From the NCBI RefSeq assembly GCF_009932725.1, contig NZ_BLJU01000003.1:547062-611061 (forward strand): DNA of 64,000 nt, read 5' to 3'. The stretch is from Pseudomonas yangonensis (GTDB lineage: Bacteria; Pseudomonadota; Gammaproteobacteria; Pseudomonadales; Pseudomonadaceae). A model generated the notes under the pieces. The model searched no databases, was not told the DNA's origin, and saw nothing but the letters and a program-made list of their open reading frames with translations. Shown one piece after another: positions 28,557 to 40,449 of the stretch (its first letter is position 1; each line of letters opens with the position of its first letter). The position numbers and the translations under genes were made by a program.

Positions 28557-28586
28557 ATCCGAATGACAACGTAGGTGTACGACCCT

Positions 28587-31145
<2,559 letters not shown>

Positions 31146-31162
31146 CGGGCTGGGTAACAGAC

Positions 31163-31193
31163 AACAAGGCAGCTTCGGCTGCCTTGTTCGTTT
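31163..31193 (+). terminator. Rho-independent terminator after TRAP permease
   Basis: AACAAGGCAGC and GCTGCCTTGTT pair perfectly around a TTCG tetraloop (31163-31188), followed by the short run CGTTT. The very stable loop compensates for the weak T-tract. Confidence 0.82.
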
Positions 31194-31259
31194 ATGCCAT
31201 GACCGCGGATTGCTAGACTCGCCGGCCTGACCATCCGGACAACAAGGACTCAGCCCGTC

Positions 31260-32768
31260 ATGTCGACGCCGCGCGTGCATTATCCCTGGTACAAGAAGGA
31301 AGATACCGACGCCTTCTTCGCCCTGTTTCAGAACAACATCGCCAACTTCGTGATCATCGCCATCAGCATGCTGGGCATGGGCTTTCCTGCCGAGATCGTG
31401 TTCGGTCAGGTGTTGCCCGGGGCGGCGGTGGCGGTAATGGCCGGTAACTTCTACTACGCCTGGAGCGCCGCGCGCCTGGCTCGCCGCGAGAACCGCGCCG
31501 ACGTCACCGCACTGTCCTACGGCATCAGCACGCCGGTGATGTTCGTCTTCCTGTTCGGCGTGCTGCTGCCGGCGAAGAACCTCACCGGCGATGCCGTGCT
31601 GGCCTGGAAGGTGGCGGTGGCTGCCTGTTTCATCAGCGGTCTGATCGAGGCGGCCATCAGTCTGATAGGCGGCTGGGTGCAGCGCCACCTGCCGCGTGCG
31701 GCGATGCTCGGCGCGGTGGCCGGCGTGGCGCTGACCTTCATCGCTGGCGAGATGCTGTTCAAGACCCTGGAGATTCCGGTGATCGGCCTGCTGGTGCTGG
31801 CCATCACCATCGTCGGTCTGGTGGCGCGGGTGAGCATGCCATTCCGCCTGCCTGCCTCGCTGTTCGCCATCGTCGTCGGGACGGCGCTGGCCTACCTGAT
31901 CGGCGCGGCTGACGGCAGCAAGTTCAGCGATGCCTTCACCCACCTCGGTTTCTACCCGCTGTTGCCCAACCTGGCCTGGTACGAAGGCCTGGGCCTGCTG
32001 TTCACCACCATGCTGGCGCTGATGACGGTGATCCTGCCGATCACCCTCTACAACGCCATCGAGACCATGAACAACGTCGAGGCCATGAGCGCTGCCGGGG
32101 ACAGCTACAGTGTGCGCGAGTGCCAGGCCGTGGATGGTCTCGGCACCTCGCTCGGTGCGCTGTTCGGCGGTGTGTTCCCGACCACCGTGTACATCGCCAC
32201 CGTGGGTTCGAAGTGGATGGGCGCCGGGCGCGGTTACAGCCTGCTCAACGGCGCGGTGTACGGCCTGGCGACCATGTTCGGCCTGATTGCCTTCATCGCT
32301 GCGCTGATCCCGGTGGCGGTGGTGGCGCCGATTCTGGTGTTCGTCGGCATGTCGATGATCGCCACCGCCTTCAACAGCAACCATGCCCGTTACTACCCGG
32401 CCGTGGCGCTGGCGATGCTGCCGTATTTCGCCAACTACCTGGCGACTCGTTTCAATCGCGGCGCTCCCGAGGTGGTCGAGGGCATTTCCAGCGCCATCGG
32501 CGCGCTGGGGCAGGGCGCCATGTTCAGCGCCATCCTGCTCGGCGCCATGTGCGTGGCGGTGATCGATCGCCAGTTCCGCCAGGCCACCGTCTTCGCCCTG
32601 GTGGCGGCCGGCATGGCCTTTGTCGGCCTGATGCACGCACCGAAGCTGGCCTGGTACGCCGCGCCGGACTTCGTCCACGGCTATCTGCTGATGGCGCTGT
32701 TCTTCGCCTGGTACGCCTGGCGCGGGGTAGAGCCGAGCGCGCCGGAGCGAGCGGCCGGCGCCGACTGA
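31260..32768 (+). CDS. NCS2-family nucleobase permease
   Basis: A 502-aa inner-membrane protein with about 12 to 14 hydrophobic segments, in the xanthine/uracil/ascorbate transporter superfamily. Family features are ALSYGISTPVMFVFLFGVLLPAKN in the third-helix region and TLYNAIETMNNVEAMSAAGDSYSVRE, followed by LFGGVFPTTVYIATVG. The substrate (purine or other) is not clear. It has its own upstream region after a terminator. The stop lies one base from the stop of the convergent gene. Confidence 0.85.
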   Translation: MSTPRVHYPWYKKEDTDAFFALFQNNIANFVIIAISMLGMGFPAEIVFGQVLPGAAVAVMAGNFYYAWSAARLARRENRADVTALSYGISTPVMFVFLFGVLLPAKNLTGDAVLAWKVAVAACFISGLIEAAISLIGGWVQRHLPRAAMLGAVAGVALTFIAGEMLFKTLEIPVIGLLVLAITIVGLVARVSMPFRLPASLFAIVVGTALAYLIGAADGSKFSDAFTHLGFYPLLPNLAWYEGLGLLFTTMLALMTVILPITLYNAIETMNNVEAMSAAGDSYSVRECQAVDGLGTSLGALFGGVFPTTVYIATVGSKWMGAGRGYSLLNGAVYGLATMFGLIAFIAALIPVAVVAPILVFVGMSMIATAFNSNHARYYPAVALAMLPYFANYLATRFNRGAPEVVEGISSAIGALGQGAMFSAILLGAMCVAVIDRQFRQATVFALVAAGMAFVGLMHAPKLAWYAAPDFVHGYLLMALFFAWYAWRGVEPSAPERAAGAD

Positions 32769-32769
32769 G

Positions 32770-34410
32770 TCACTCGCCGCCTTCGAGCCTGAGGGCGCCG
32801 GTTTCGCCTCCTTCGAGCACTACGTAAGCGCTGGCGCAGAACAGCGAGTTGAGCCGCTTCATGTCGGCGATCAGTTCCAGATGCAGGGAGCTGGTCTCGA
32901 TGCTCTGCACGACTTGACGCTGCAGGCGGCCGATATGCGCATGGGCCAGGCGCCGCTCCTGCGCGCGGAAGCGGCGCTTCTCGCGCAGCAGCTGGCTGGC
33001 GCTGGCCTGGTCGGCACTGAGGAACACGTTGAGCCCCAGGCGCAGGTTGGCCATCAGCTGCCCGTGCAGGCTGGCAAGTTCCTCCAGCCCTTTGTCGGAG
33101 AAGGCCCGACGCTGCGCGGTCTTCTCGCTCTGGATCTTGCCGAGCATGCGTTCGATCAGATCGCCGGCCTGCTCCAGGTTAACCGCCAGTTCCAGAATTT
33201 CCGCCCAGCGCCGGCTTTCGTGCTCGCTCATGGCCTCGCGCGGAATCTGCGCAAGGTACAGCTTGACCGCCCGGCACAGGCTGGCGACATCGTCATTGAG
33301 GCTGCGCAGCTCCTTGGTCAGCGCCGGTTCGTTGTGTTCCAGCACAGGTGACAGATGACTGAGCATGCGCTCGACACGATCACCGGCACGCAGGGTTTCA
33401 CGCACGGCGTTGGCCAGCGCCAGGCTTGGCGTGGCCAGCGCCGTTGGGTCCAGATGTCGCGGGCGAGCGATGCCGCTGTCGTCGGCGCGGTCCGGCAGCA
33501 GCCAGTTGCAGAAGCGCGCCATCAGGCCGACGCTGGGCAACATCAGCACCGCGCGCAGGCTGTTGTAGAGCAGGTGGAAGAAGATCACCAGTTCCGCCGC
33601 GCGCCAGTTCAGGCTGTCCAGCCATTCGGCCAACGGCTGCAGCACAGGGAGTACCAGTAACAGGCCGATCAGCTTGTAGATCAGGCTGCCCAGCGCCACG
33701 CGGCGCCCGGCGGGGTTCTGCAGGCTGCTGGTGAGAAAGGCCAGCAGGCCGCTGCCGATGTTGGCGCCGATCACCAGGCCGATGGCCACCGGCAGGCTGA
33801 TCAGTCCGGCGCCGGCCAGGGTCGCGGTGAGCAGCACCGCCGCCAGGCTGGAGTAGGTGAGCAGGGCGAACAGCGCGCCGACCAGCGCGTCGAGCAGCAG
33901 GTCGCCGGTCAGCGAGGCGAACAGCACACGGATGCCGCGCGCTTCGGTGATCGGCGCGGCGGCGGCGACGATCAGCTCCAGCGCCAGCAGCATCAGCCCC
34001 AGGCCGATGGCGACGCGACCGAGCTGGCCGGCGCGGGTCTGCCGCCGCGAGAGAAAGAAGATCACCCCGAGAAAGATCAGCAGCGGGCTCAACCAGCTCA
34101 GGTCGAGGGTCAGTACCCGGGCCATCAACGCGGTGCCGACATCGGCGCCGAGCATGATCGCCAGGCCCGGCGCCAGCGCCATCAAGCCCTGGGCGACGAA
34201 GGAGGTCACCAGCAGGGCGGTGGCGTTGCTGCTCTGCACCAGCGCGGTGACGCCGATGCCGGCGACGAATGCCAGTGGCCGGTGGCTTATGTTGCGGCTG
34301 AGTACCTTGCGCAGTTGTGAACCGAACACGCGCAGAATGCCGGTACGTACGATGTGGGTGCCCCAAACCAACAGGGCAATGGCTGACAGCAAATGCAGCA
34401 GGGTCAGCAT
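32770..34410 (-). CDS. Na/Pi cotransporter family protein with PhoU-like domain
   Basis: A 546-aa protein. The N-terminal 310 residues hold two inverted Na/Pi repeats, with the QSSNAT motif (GVTALVQSSNATALLVTSFV) and its weaker second copy (LTYSSLAAVLLTATLAGAG). After residue 340 comes a helical PhoU-like region (LTKELRSLNDDVASLCRAVKLYL). Such proteins export or import phosphate with sodium. It is convergent with the NCS2 gene with one base between the stop codons, so the transcripts overlap. Confidence 0.88.
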   Translation of the reverse strand: MLTLLHLLSAIALLVWGTHIVRTGILRVFGSQLRKVLSRNISHRPLAFVAGIGVTALVQSSNATALLVTSFVAQGLMALAPGLAIMLGADVGTALMARVLTLDLSWLSPLLIFLGVIFFLSRRQTRAGQLGRVAIGLGLMLLALELIVAAAAPITEARGIRVLFASLTGDLLLDALVGALFALLTYSSLAAVLLTATLAGAGLISLPVAIGLVIGANIGSGLLAFLTSSLQNPAGRRVALGSLIYKLIGLLLVLPVLQPLAEWLDSLNWRAAELVIFFHLLYNSLRAVLMLPSVGLMARFCNWLLPDRADDSGIARPRHLDPTALATPSLALANAVRETLRAGDRVERMLSHLSPVLEHNEPALTKELRSLNDDVASLCRAVKLYLAQIPREAMSEHESRRWAEILELAVNLEQAGDLIERMLGKIQSEKTAQRRAFSDKGLEELASLHGQLMANLRLGLNVFLSADQASASQLLREKRRFRAQERRLAHAHIGRLQRQVVQSIETSSLHLELIADMKRLNSLFCASAYVVLEGGETGALRLEGGE

Positions 34411-34497
34411 AAATCGGCCCCCTGAAAGACGGCCGATGAGGAATTATGGTTTCGGCCTGTATAGATGAGCATCGGCCGAAATCGCTGATAAAGCCAG

Positions 34498-35628
34498 TCA
34501 ACCGTCGCGCAGCACCTTGAGTTCGGCGTCATCGGCGGAGAAACCGCGCTCGAGTTTGAACTTGAGGCTGAGGTCGGTGCGCGAGTCGGCGAACTTGAGC
34601 GCTTCGGCCAGGCTGATGCGGCCGGCTTCGAGCAGGGCGAACAGATGCTGATCGAAGGTCTGCAGGCCCTGCTCGGCGGCTCGTGCGATGGCCTCGCGCA
34701 GCTCGTCCAGTTCGTCGCGCTGGATCAGGTCGCGGATATAGGGCGTGCCCAGCATCAGCTCCACCGCCACCACGCGCTTCTGCTCGATACCGGGCACCAG
34801 ACGCTGGCCGATCACCGCGAGCAGATTGTGCGCGACATCGGCCAGCACCTGCTTGCGGGCGTCGTCGGGGAAGAAGCGGGCGATACGTTCGATGGCGTGG
34901 CTGCTACTGGTGGCATGCAGGGTGGCGACGCACAGGTGGCCGGTTTCGGCGTAGTGCAGGGCGTGCTGCATGGTGGCAGCGTCGCGGATCTCGCCAAGCA
35001 TGATCACGTCCGGTGCCTCGCGCAGCACGTTGCGCAGGGCTTCATCGAAGCTGTGGGTATCGAGGCCGACTTCACGTTGGTCGATGATCGAGCGCTGATG
35101 GCTGTGCAGGAATTCGATGGGGTCTTCGATACAGACGATATGCCCGCTCCTGTGGCGATTACGGAAATCCAGCATCGCCGCCAGAGTTGTGGACTTGCCC
35201 GAGCCCGCCGCGCCGGTGACCAGGATCAGCCCGCGGTCCTGCATGGCCAGCTTCTCCAGCAGCTTGGGCAAGCCGAGCGCTTCGAAGCCGGGAATCTGGC
35301 TCTTGATCAGGCGCACCACCATGGCCACTTCGCCGCGCTGGTAGTAGACATTGACCCGGTAACGTCCCGCGCCTTGCAGGCTGACGGCCAGGTTCATCTC
35401 CAGGTCGCGTTCGAACTCGGCGATCTGCTTTTGCGTCATCAACTGATAGGCCAGCTGCTGCACTTCGCCAGCCTTCATGATGCGCTGGCCCACCGGCTGG
35501 CTATGCCCTTCCACCTTCATGTGCGGCGGTGCGCCGACGCTGAAGAACAGATCCGAGCCGGCATGTTGGTGCATCAGCTGCAGGTAGGGGAAAACATCGG
35601 GCTGATCGTTGGGGCTGGTGTCGTTCAT
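34498..35628 (-). CDS. PilT/PilU-family type IV pilus ATPase (PilU-like)
   Basis: A 376-aa hexameric secretion ATPase. The N-terminal PAS-like region has GSDLFFSVGAPPHMKVEGHSQPV. Walker A is GAAGSGKSTT near residue 150. The Asp box and Walker B are IEDPIEFLH and APDVIMLGEIRD, and the His box is ETGHLCVATLHAT. Overall it is closer to PilU (QREVGLDTHSFDEALRNVLR, C-terminal extension) than PilT. No pilus gene is adjacent, whereas canonical pilT and pilU sit together elsewhere in Pseudomonas genomes, so this may be an extra paralogue. Confidence 0.88.
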   Translation of the reverse strand: MNDTSPNDQPDVFPYLQLMHQHAGSDLFFSVGAPPHMKVEGHSQPVGQRIMKAGEVQQLAYQLMTQKQIAEFERDLEMNLAVSLQGAGRYRVNVYYQRGEVAMVVRLIKSQIPGFEALGLPKLLEKLAMQDRGLILVTGAAGSGKSTTLAAMLDFRNRHRSGHIVCIEDPIEFLHSHQRSIIDQREVGLDTHSFDEALRNVLREAPDVIMLGEIRDAATMQHALHYAETGHLCVATLHATSSSHAIERIARFFPDDARKQVLADVAHNLLAVIGQRLVPGIEQKRVVAVELMLGTPYIRDLIQRDELDELREAIARAAEQGLQTFDQHLFALLEAGRISLAEALKFADSRTDLSLKFKLERGFSADDAELKVLRDG

Positions 35629-35813
35629 CGGCCTGTCGCCATTCGTACGTGGTGCAGCAAGGATAGCCGGCGTCCTGCCAATTCAGTTGTTGCGCATCAA
35701 GAGATCGGCGTGAATGGTCGCCCTATGGCTTTTTGCACTGGACAGCCTCGCTTGCGGGAGTGAGAGTCCGTGCTCAAGGCGCAAGGCGATCGCACGCCAA
35801 TGACTGGAGATTG

Positions 35814-36554
35814 ATGGTGGGATTAGGGCGGGCGGCTCTGTTGAGCCTGCTTTTATGCGCATCGGCGCGCGCCGAGGTGCTGCACTTGGCGACCGGCGAT
35901 GACTATGCGCCGTTCACCGGCAAGGCACTGGCCGGTCAGGGCATGCTCACTCAGGTGGTGCGCGCGGCGCTGGCCGAGCAGGGCATGGCGATCACGCTCG
36001 ACTGGCTGCCCTGGAACCGCGGCTACCTGAAGGCCAGGCGCGGCGAGTACGACGCCACCTTTCCCTACGTTCGTTCGGCCGAGCGCGAGGCGGAGTTTCT
36101 CTACTCGGCGCCGATTTACGTGACTGACCAGTTCGTCTTCAGTCGTGCAGGTGATCGCATCGAGCTCGATGATCTGCCGGCCATGGCGGGGCGCCGGCTC
36201 TGTTATCCATTGGGCTGGCAACCTCCGGCGATGATCCAGCAACTGATCGAACAAGGCGTGCTGCACCGCCACTCACCGCTCGGGCTGCAGGAATGTGCGC
36301 GGCTGTTGCTGCTGCAACGCGACGACCTGTTTCTCGCCGATCAGCGCCTGGGCGAAAGCGCGCTGCGCGCCACTGGCGCCGAACCGAGCGCCTTCTACCG
36401 CTCGCAGGCGTCATTTGAACGCAACACGCTGCACTTCATCGTTTCACGTCAGCATCCGCGCGCGGCCGAGCTGATCGAGCGCTTCGACCGGGGGCTCGAG
36501 GTGCTCAAGACGAGCGGTGACTATCAGCGGCTGATCGAGCGCTACGCCGAGTAG
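35814..36554 (+). CDS. Periplasmic substrate-binding domain protein (ABC family 3 type)
   Basis: A 246-aa protein with signal peptide (GRAALLSLLLCASARA|E). The mature part starts VLHLATGDDYAPFTGKAL and continues with WLPWNRGYLKARRGEYDATFPYVRSAERE, typical of the HisJ/GlnH-like fold found in many Pseudomonas orphan binding proteins. The ATG after TGGAGA is the start; the 27 upstream in-frame codons lack a signal peptide. No permease is nearby. Confidence 0.85.
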   Translation: MVGLGRAALLSLLLCASARAEVLHLATGDDYAPFTGKALAGQGMLTQVVRAALAEQGMAITLDWLPWNRGYLKARRGEYDATFPYVRSAEREAEFLYSAPIYVTDQFVFSRAGDRIELDDLPAMAGRRLCYPLGWQPPAMIQQLIEQGVLHRHSPLGLQECARLLLLQRDDLFLADQRLGESALRATGAEPSAFYRSQASFERNTLHFIVSRQHPRAAELIERFDRGLEVLKTSGDYQRLIERYAE

Positions 36555-36569
36555 CGCCTTACTGGCCCG

Positions 36570-37475
36570 TCAGGCCAGCAACATCATGATCGCCACCAGG
36601 CTGCCTGCGGCCAGCAGCGTCTGCAGGGTGATGATACCGGCCATCAACTGGCTGTCGCCGCCGAGCTGGCGGGTCAGCACGTAGGCGGTGGGCGCCGTGG
36701 GCAGGGCGAAGAACAGCACCAGCACAGTGCTTTCCATGGCGGGAAGCGCCAGCGCCCAGGCCACGCCCCAGGCCAGCAGCGGCATTGCCAGCAGGCGCAA
36801 CAGGCTGTTCCAGGTCAGCGCCGGGATTTCTCCGCCCAGCTGTTCCGGCTTGAGAGCCGCGCCGACGCAGAGCAGGCCCAAAGGCAGGCTGGCCGCGGCG
36901 AGCAGGCTGAGCAGGCGGTCGGTGCCGCCCGGCAGGCCGATGCCCGTGAGGTTGAACAGTGCGCCGCCGAGGCAGGCGAGAATCAGCGGATTCTTGATGA
37001 TCGGCAACAGCAGACTGCGAACGCTGACACCGCGCTCGGCGGTCAGCGACCAGACCGACAGCACGTTCACCGTCGGCACCATCAGGGCCAGCATCAGGGC
37101 GGCGAGCGTCAGGCCTTCCTGGCCGAACAGACTGCCGACTGCAGCCAGGCCCAGGTAGGTGTTGAAGCGCAGGATGCCTTGGGTAAAGGCGCCAAAACGC
37201 CCGGCCGGCCAGCCACGCAGGCGGCGTACCAGCAGCAGCGCCAGCCAGGCGATACCCAGGCCGAGCAGCACCGCCAGGGCCAGGCGCGGCAGCGCCGGAT
37301 TGTTCAGCGGCGCACGGGCCAGGCTGGAGAACAGCAGCGCCGGGAACAGGATGAAGTAGTTGAGGCGCTCGGCGCCCGGCCAGAAGGCCTCGCTCGGGAA
37401 CTCGCGCAGGCGCAGCCAGTAGCCGGCGACTATCATGGCGAACAGCGGCCACAAGGCCAGCAACAGGTCTATCAC
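36570..37475 (-). CDS. AEC-family transporter
   Basis: A 301-aa membrane protein with about ten hydrophobic segments, of the auxin efflux carrier family (MdcF/YfdV-like) that moves small organic acids. Landmarks are LNYFILFPALLFSSLAR near the N-terminus, the helix break IIKNPLILACLGGALFNLTGIGLP, and FFALPTAPTAYVLTRQLGGD near the C-terminus. A GTG at 37475 gives the expected N-terminus VIDLLLALWPLF; an upstream start would add 17 non-conserved residues. Confidence 0.86.
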   Translation of the reverse strand: MIDLLLALWPLFAMIVAGYWLRLREFPSEAFWPGAERLNYFILFPALLFSSLARAPLNNPALPRLALAVLLGLGIAWLALLLVRRLRGWPAGRFGAFTQGILRFNTYLGLAAVGSLFGQEGLTLAALMLALMVPTVNVLSVWSLTAERGVSVRSLLLPIIKNPLILACLGGALFNLTGIGLPGGTDRLLSLLAAASLPLGLLCVGAALKPEQLGGEIPALTWNSLLRLLAMPLLAWGVAWALALPAMESTVLVLFFALPTAPTAYVLTRQLGGDSQLMAGIITLQTLLAAGSLVAIMMLLA

Positions 37476-37543
37476 GGGAACCCCCGGTGGTGGTGAGCGC
37501 CTATCTTGGTCAGCGGCGCGGGGCAATGCAAGGCGGAGGCGGG

Positions 37544-37948
37544 ATGAGGGTCGAACATCAGGGCGGCTGCCAGTGCGGCGCGCTGCGTTATCGGCTCGAT
37601 ACGCCGCTGACGGATATCGCGCATTGCCACTGCTCGATCTGTCGGCGCAGCAGTGGCGGCATTCTCACCACCTGGGTCACGGTACCGCGCCGGGCGTTTC
37701 ACTGGCTGTGCGGTACACCGAAGGCGTTCGCCTCATCGGCCAGCTGCACGCGCTATTTCTGCGCCGACTGCGGCGCGCATCTGGCGCTGTACACCTCGCT
37801 CAGCCCGGATACGCTGGACGTGACCGTGGCTACGCTGGACGCACCTGAGCAGGCACCGGCAGATCGGCATATCTGGGTGGGCAGCCGTCTGCCCTGGCTG
37901 ACGGTCGACCCGCAATTGCCGGAAGAGGATCAGGAGTTGATTCCGTAG
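37544..37948 (+). CDS. GFA-family zinc protein
   Basis: A 134-aa protein related to glutathione-dependent formaldehyde-activating enzyme. Zinc ligands are visible as GGCQCGALRY, HCHCSICRRSSGG and FCADCGAHL. Most members of this family have no proven reaction, and formaldehyde activity should not be assumed. GGCGGAGG lies before the ATG. It is divergent from the AEC gene. Confidence 0.88.
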   Translation: MRVEHQGGCQCGALRYRLDTPLTDIAHCHCSICRRSSGGILTTWVTVPRRAFHWLCGTPKAFASSASCTRYFCADCGAHLALYTSLSPDTLDVTVATLDAPEQAPADRHIWVGSRLPWLTVDPQLPEEDQELIP

Positions 37949-37962
37949 GGTGTCGGTCGATC

Positions 37963-38023
37963 GTAGGCCGGATGCAATCCGGGGACTGGGCAGAATGATT
38001 TCCCGGATCTCATCCGGGGCTAC
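37963..38023. repeat. REP-like inverted repeat
   Basis: GTAGGCCGGATGCAATCCGG at 37963 is mirrored by CCCGGATCTCATCCGGGGC ending in CTAC at 38023. It lies between the convergent GFA and DUF4105 genes. The unit resembles the GTAG-CCGGAT family of intergenic repeats and differs from the units at 5236 and 17041. Confidence 0.7.
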
Positions 38024-38031
38024 TCAAAAGG

Positions 38032-39987
38032 CTAGGGCAGCTCCAGGCCGCCGCTGGCCTTGTGCAGCGCGCGCAGGTGTTCGCCCAGCGCCACCAGGTT
38101 GGCCTCGTTGGCCTCCAGCTCAGCCAGACGCTCGGGCTGCAACAGGTTGCGCACCTCGTCGTCGAGTTCGTCGCTGAGTTGGCGCAGCTGCTGCTGGCGG
38201 TCACGGCTGCTGGCTTCGAGGCGCTCCCATTCCTGCTGCTGCGGCAAGCCGTAGCCGCCTTCGAGTAGCTCCGCCGGGCGGCTGAGGAAGCCGCTGCCCG
38301 CGAGAATCTGCTCCAGGGCGGCGCCGGCCTTGTTCAGGCTCGGGTCACCAGCAGCACGGCCGGTGAGGTAGCGGCGTTTGAGTTCGTCCTGGGCCAGCAG
38401 CAGTTGCCGGCGCAGCGCGGCCTGTTCCAGCAGCAAGAGGGCTGCGCTGGCGCGCAGATCGGCCTTGGCGAACCACTGGCTGCGATCCTGTGCTGGCTGC
38501 TCCAGCCAGGTCTCGACGCTGTCCTGAGTGATCGGCAGACGTTCGCGCAGAACGCCGAACATCGCCTGGTAGAGCTCGCGGAAGGAGTCGAAGCGATAGC
38601 CCAGGCGCAGTGCTTCACGTGGATCGTCGAGCACGCTGGTGTCGGCCAGGCCGCGAGCATCCATCAGCTCCAGCAGGCCGTTGGGCAGGATGCTGTCCAG
38701 CGCATGCAGGCGCGGATTGCCGGTGCCGCTGCGCAGCAACTTGAGGGTTTCCACTGCGCAGTTGTTGGAGACGAAGTAGTAGTCGCCGTCATAGCTCCAG
38801 TGCTGTTCGGCGGCGCGTACCACCAGTTGTTCGAGCTCATCGCGCGACAGGCGCAGCGGTACCGAGGCCAGACTGCGCAGCTCCACCTTGGTGTACTCGT
38901 CGATCACCTGTTCCAGCGGCAGGACGAACAGGCGCGACGGATAGACTCCGGTCAGGCCATCCCAGCTCGACAACTGCACATCGCCGACGAAGGCGCGATA
39001 GGACAGCACCAGGTGATGGTCGAGATCCAGGCGACAGCCCGGGCCGCGCGGTCGTCCCGGCGCGCAGACCACCAGGCGCAGCATGCTGTGGCCCCAGCGG
39101 CTCATCCAGGCATCGTTGGCCTCGGCGAGCAGATAATCGACCTCATACACGCGCTCTGGATCGAGTCGCCCCAGGGGCTGAACGGCGAAATCACGTCCGG
39201 CGTTGAGGTAGGGATAGTCGCTGGCACAGGGCTCGCCGGCCGGTGTCCAGTCGAAGTGCTCGCGGAAATAGCGCGCCAGCGAGGGGCGGCGGCAGGCATA
39301 GCTGGGGTCGAGCAGAAAGTATTCGAGGTTGACCGCGACGAACTCCAGCGCATTGGTCAGCTCGTAGCTGTCCGGGCTGCGCGCGACCTGACCGTTGTCC
39401 AGGTCGCGCGCGCCACGCTGGCCGACTCGCTGCTGCCAGCCGGCCAGGTCGAGCAGACGTGGATCATCGCTGAGAGTGAAGCGCCGTTCGGTCTGGCCAC
39501 GGCAATCTTCCGGTAGCCCCACCAGGCCCATCGAACTGGCGTGCTGTCTGCACCTGTTGATGAGGCGGCGCTCGCCCGCAGGCCAGAGGCGTGCGCGATC
39601 ATAGAGATGGGTGAGCTCGTGCACCAGGGTGGCCAGCAACTCCTGGCGCTGAGTACCGTGAGGGCGGCCGGTCTGGTTGCGAGCCGCCGTGCCATCGACC
39701 AGCTTGGGCAGCAATTCGGCATTCAGTTCGATACCGCTGAAGCGTCCGACCTGGCCGTACACCTGCGCAGGCAGCCCGGTGCGCCAGCTGACCTTCACCT
39801 CGCGATCCAGATGCTGGATGAAGCGCGGCGGCAAGGCAGCCATCGCCTCGTTCAGCAGCGCCTGGCTCGCCTGCCGCTGCGCTGCGTCGAGGGTGCTGTC
39901 GTCCAGTGTCAGACGCAACTGCGCCTGGGCGACGCCTGCGGCCAATGCCAGCAGCGCGCCGCAGCACCAGGCGAGAAGGTGGGTCAC
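38032..39987 (-). CDS. DUF4105 (Lnb N-terminal-like) periplasmic protein
   Basis: A 651-aa protein with signal peptide (LLALAAGVAQA|Q). A zincin-like motif LVHELTHLYDRARLW appears near residue 120. The central DUF4105 domain includes EANDAWMSRWGHSMLRLVVCAPG, where the His may act with the Cys of NNCAVETLKLL further on, a papain-like pair seen in this family. The C-terminal 170 residues are helical. The GTG start overlaps the TGA of the upstream DUF2388 gene. The role is unknown. Confidence 0.8.
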   Translation of the reverse strand: MTHLLAWCCGALLALAAGVAQAQLRLTLDDSTLDAAQRQASQALLNEAMAALPPRFIQHLDREVKVSWRTGLPAQVYGQVGRFSGIELNAELLPKLVDGTAARNQTGRPHGTQRQELLATLVHELTHLYDRARLWPAGERRLINRCRQHASSMGLVGLPEDCRGQTERRFTLSDDPRLLDLAGWQQRVGQRGARDLDNGQVARSPDSYELTNALEFVAVNLEYFLLDPSYACRRPSLARYFREHFDWTPAGEPCASDYPYLNAGRDFAVQPLGRLDPERVYEVDYLLAEANDAWMSRWGHSMLRLVVCAPGRPRGPGCRLDLDHHLVLSYRAFVGDVQLSSWDGLTGVYPSRLFVLPLEQVIDEYTKVELRSLASVPLRLSRDELEQLVVRAAEQHWSYDGDYYFVSNNCAVETLKLLRSGTGNPRLHALDSILPNGLLELMDARGLADTSVLDDPREALRLGYRFDSFRELYQAMFGVLRERLPITQDSVETWLEQPAQDRSQWFAKADLRASAALLLLEQAALRRQLLLAQDELKRRYLTGRAAGDPSLNKAGAALEQILAGSGFLSRPAELLEGGYGLPQQQEWERLEASSRDRQQQLRQLSDELDDEVRNLLQPERLAELEANEANLVALGEHLRALHKASGGLELP

Positions 39988-40304
39988 AGAGCGAGAATGG
40001 CTTCGGCCAGTTGCAGGTCGCTGGCGGCCTGCGCTTCGGGTAGTTGCTGGCGAATGGTTTGCAGCGCGGCTTCCAGTTGCGCGCCGCGAATTTCACCGGC
40101 GCTGGCGACGAAGCTGGCGGCGTCGTCACGAGCCTGGACCACGGCTTTCATGTCGCGCAGCGAAGTGGTGGTGTCGGATGTGAAGTTGATGCTGCGATCC
40201 AGGGCGCGCACCACGATGTTGCTGGTGGCGACCACGGTTTGCGCCTGAGCGATACCGCTGAACAGGGCGCAGGCGGTGAAGGCGATGGCGAATGAACGAC
40301 GCAT
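39984..40304 (-). CDS. DUF2388 protein, copy 2
   Basis: A 106-aa exported protein (signal IAFTACALFSGIAQA|Q). Family core: TTTSLRDMKAVVQARDDAASFVASAGEIRGAQLEAAL. It is a paralogue of the gene at 40450, with the same length and layout. Its stop overlaps the GTG of the DUF4105 gene (GTGA), which links the two families in one operon. No function is known. Confidence 0.85.
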   Translation of the reverse strand: MRRSFAIAFTACALFSGIAQAQTVVATSNIVVRALDRSINFTSDTTTSLRDMKAVVQARDDAASFVASAGEIRGAQLEAALQTIRQQLPEAQAASDLQLAEAILAL

Positions 40305-40449
40305 GATGAATAGCTCCGAGAACGGCAGAACGGACGATTTGACGTAGGCAGGCCGGCGCGGTTCCCCGCGGCCGGGCAGGTGGGCGAAGTTTACGGGGCG
40401 CAGCGCCGGCGGTCAGCAGCGAGCCATTCGCCAGACGTGTGCAAAGTTT

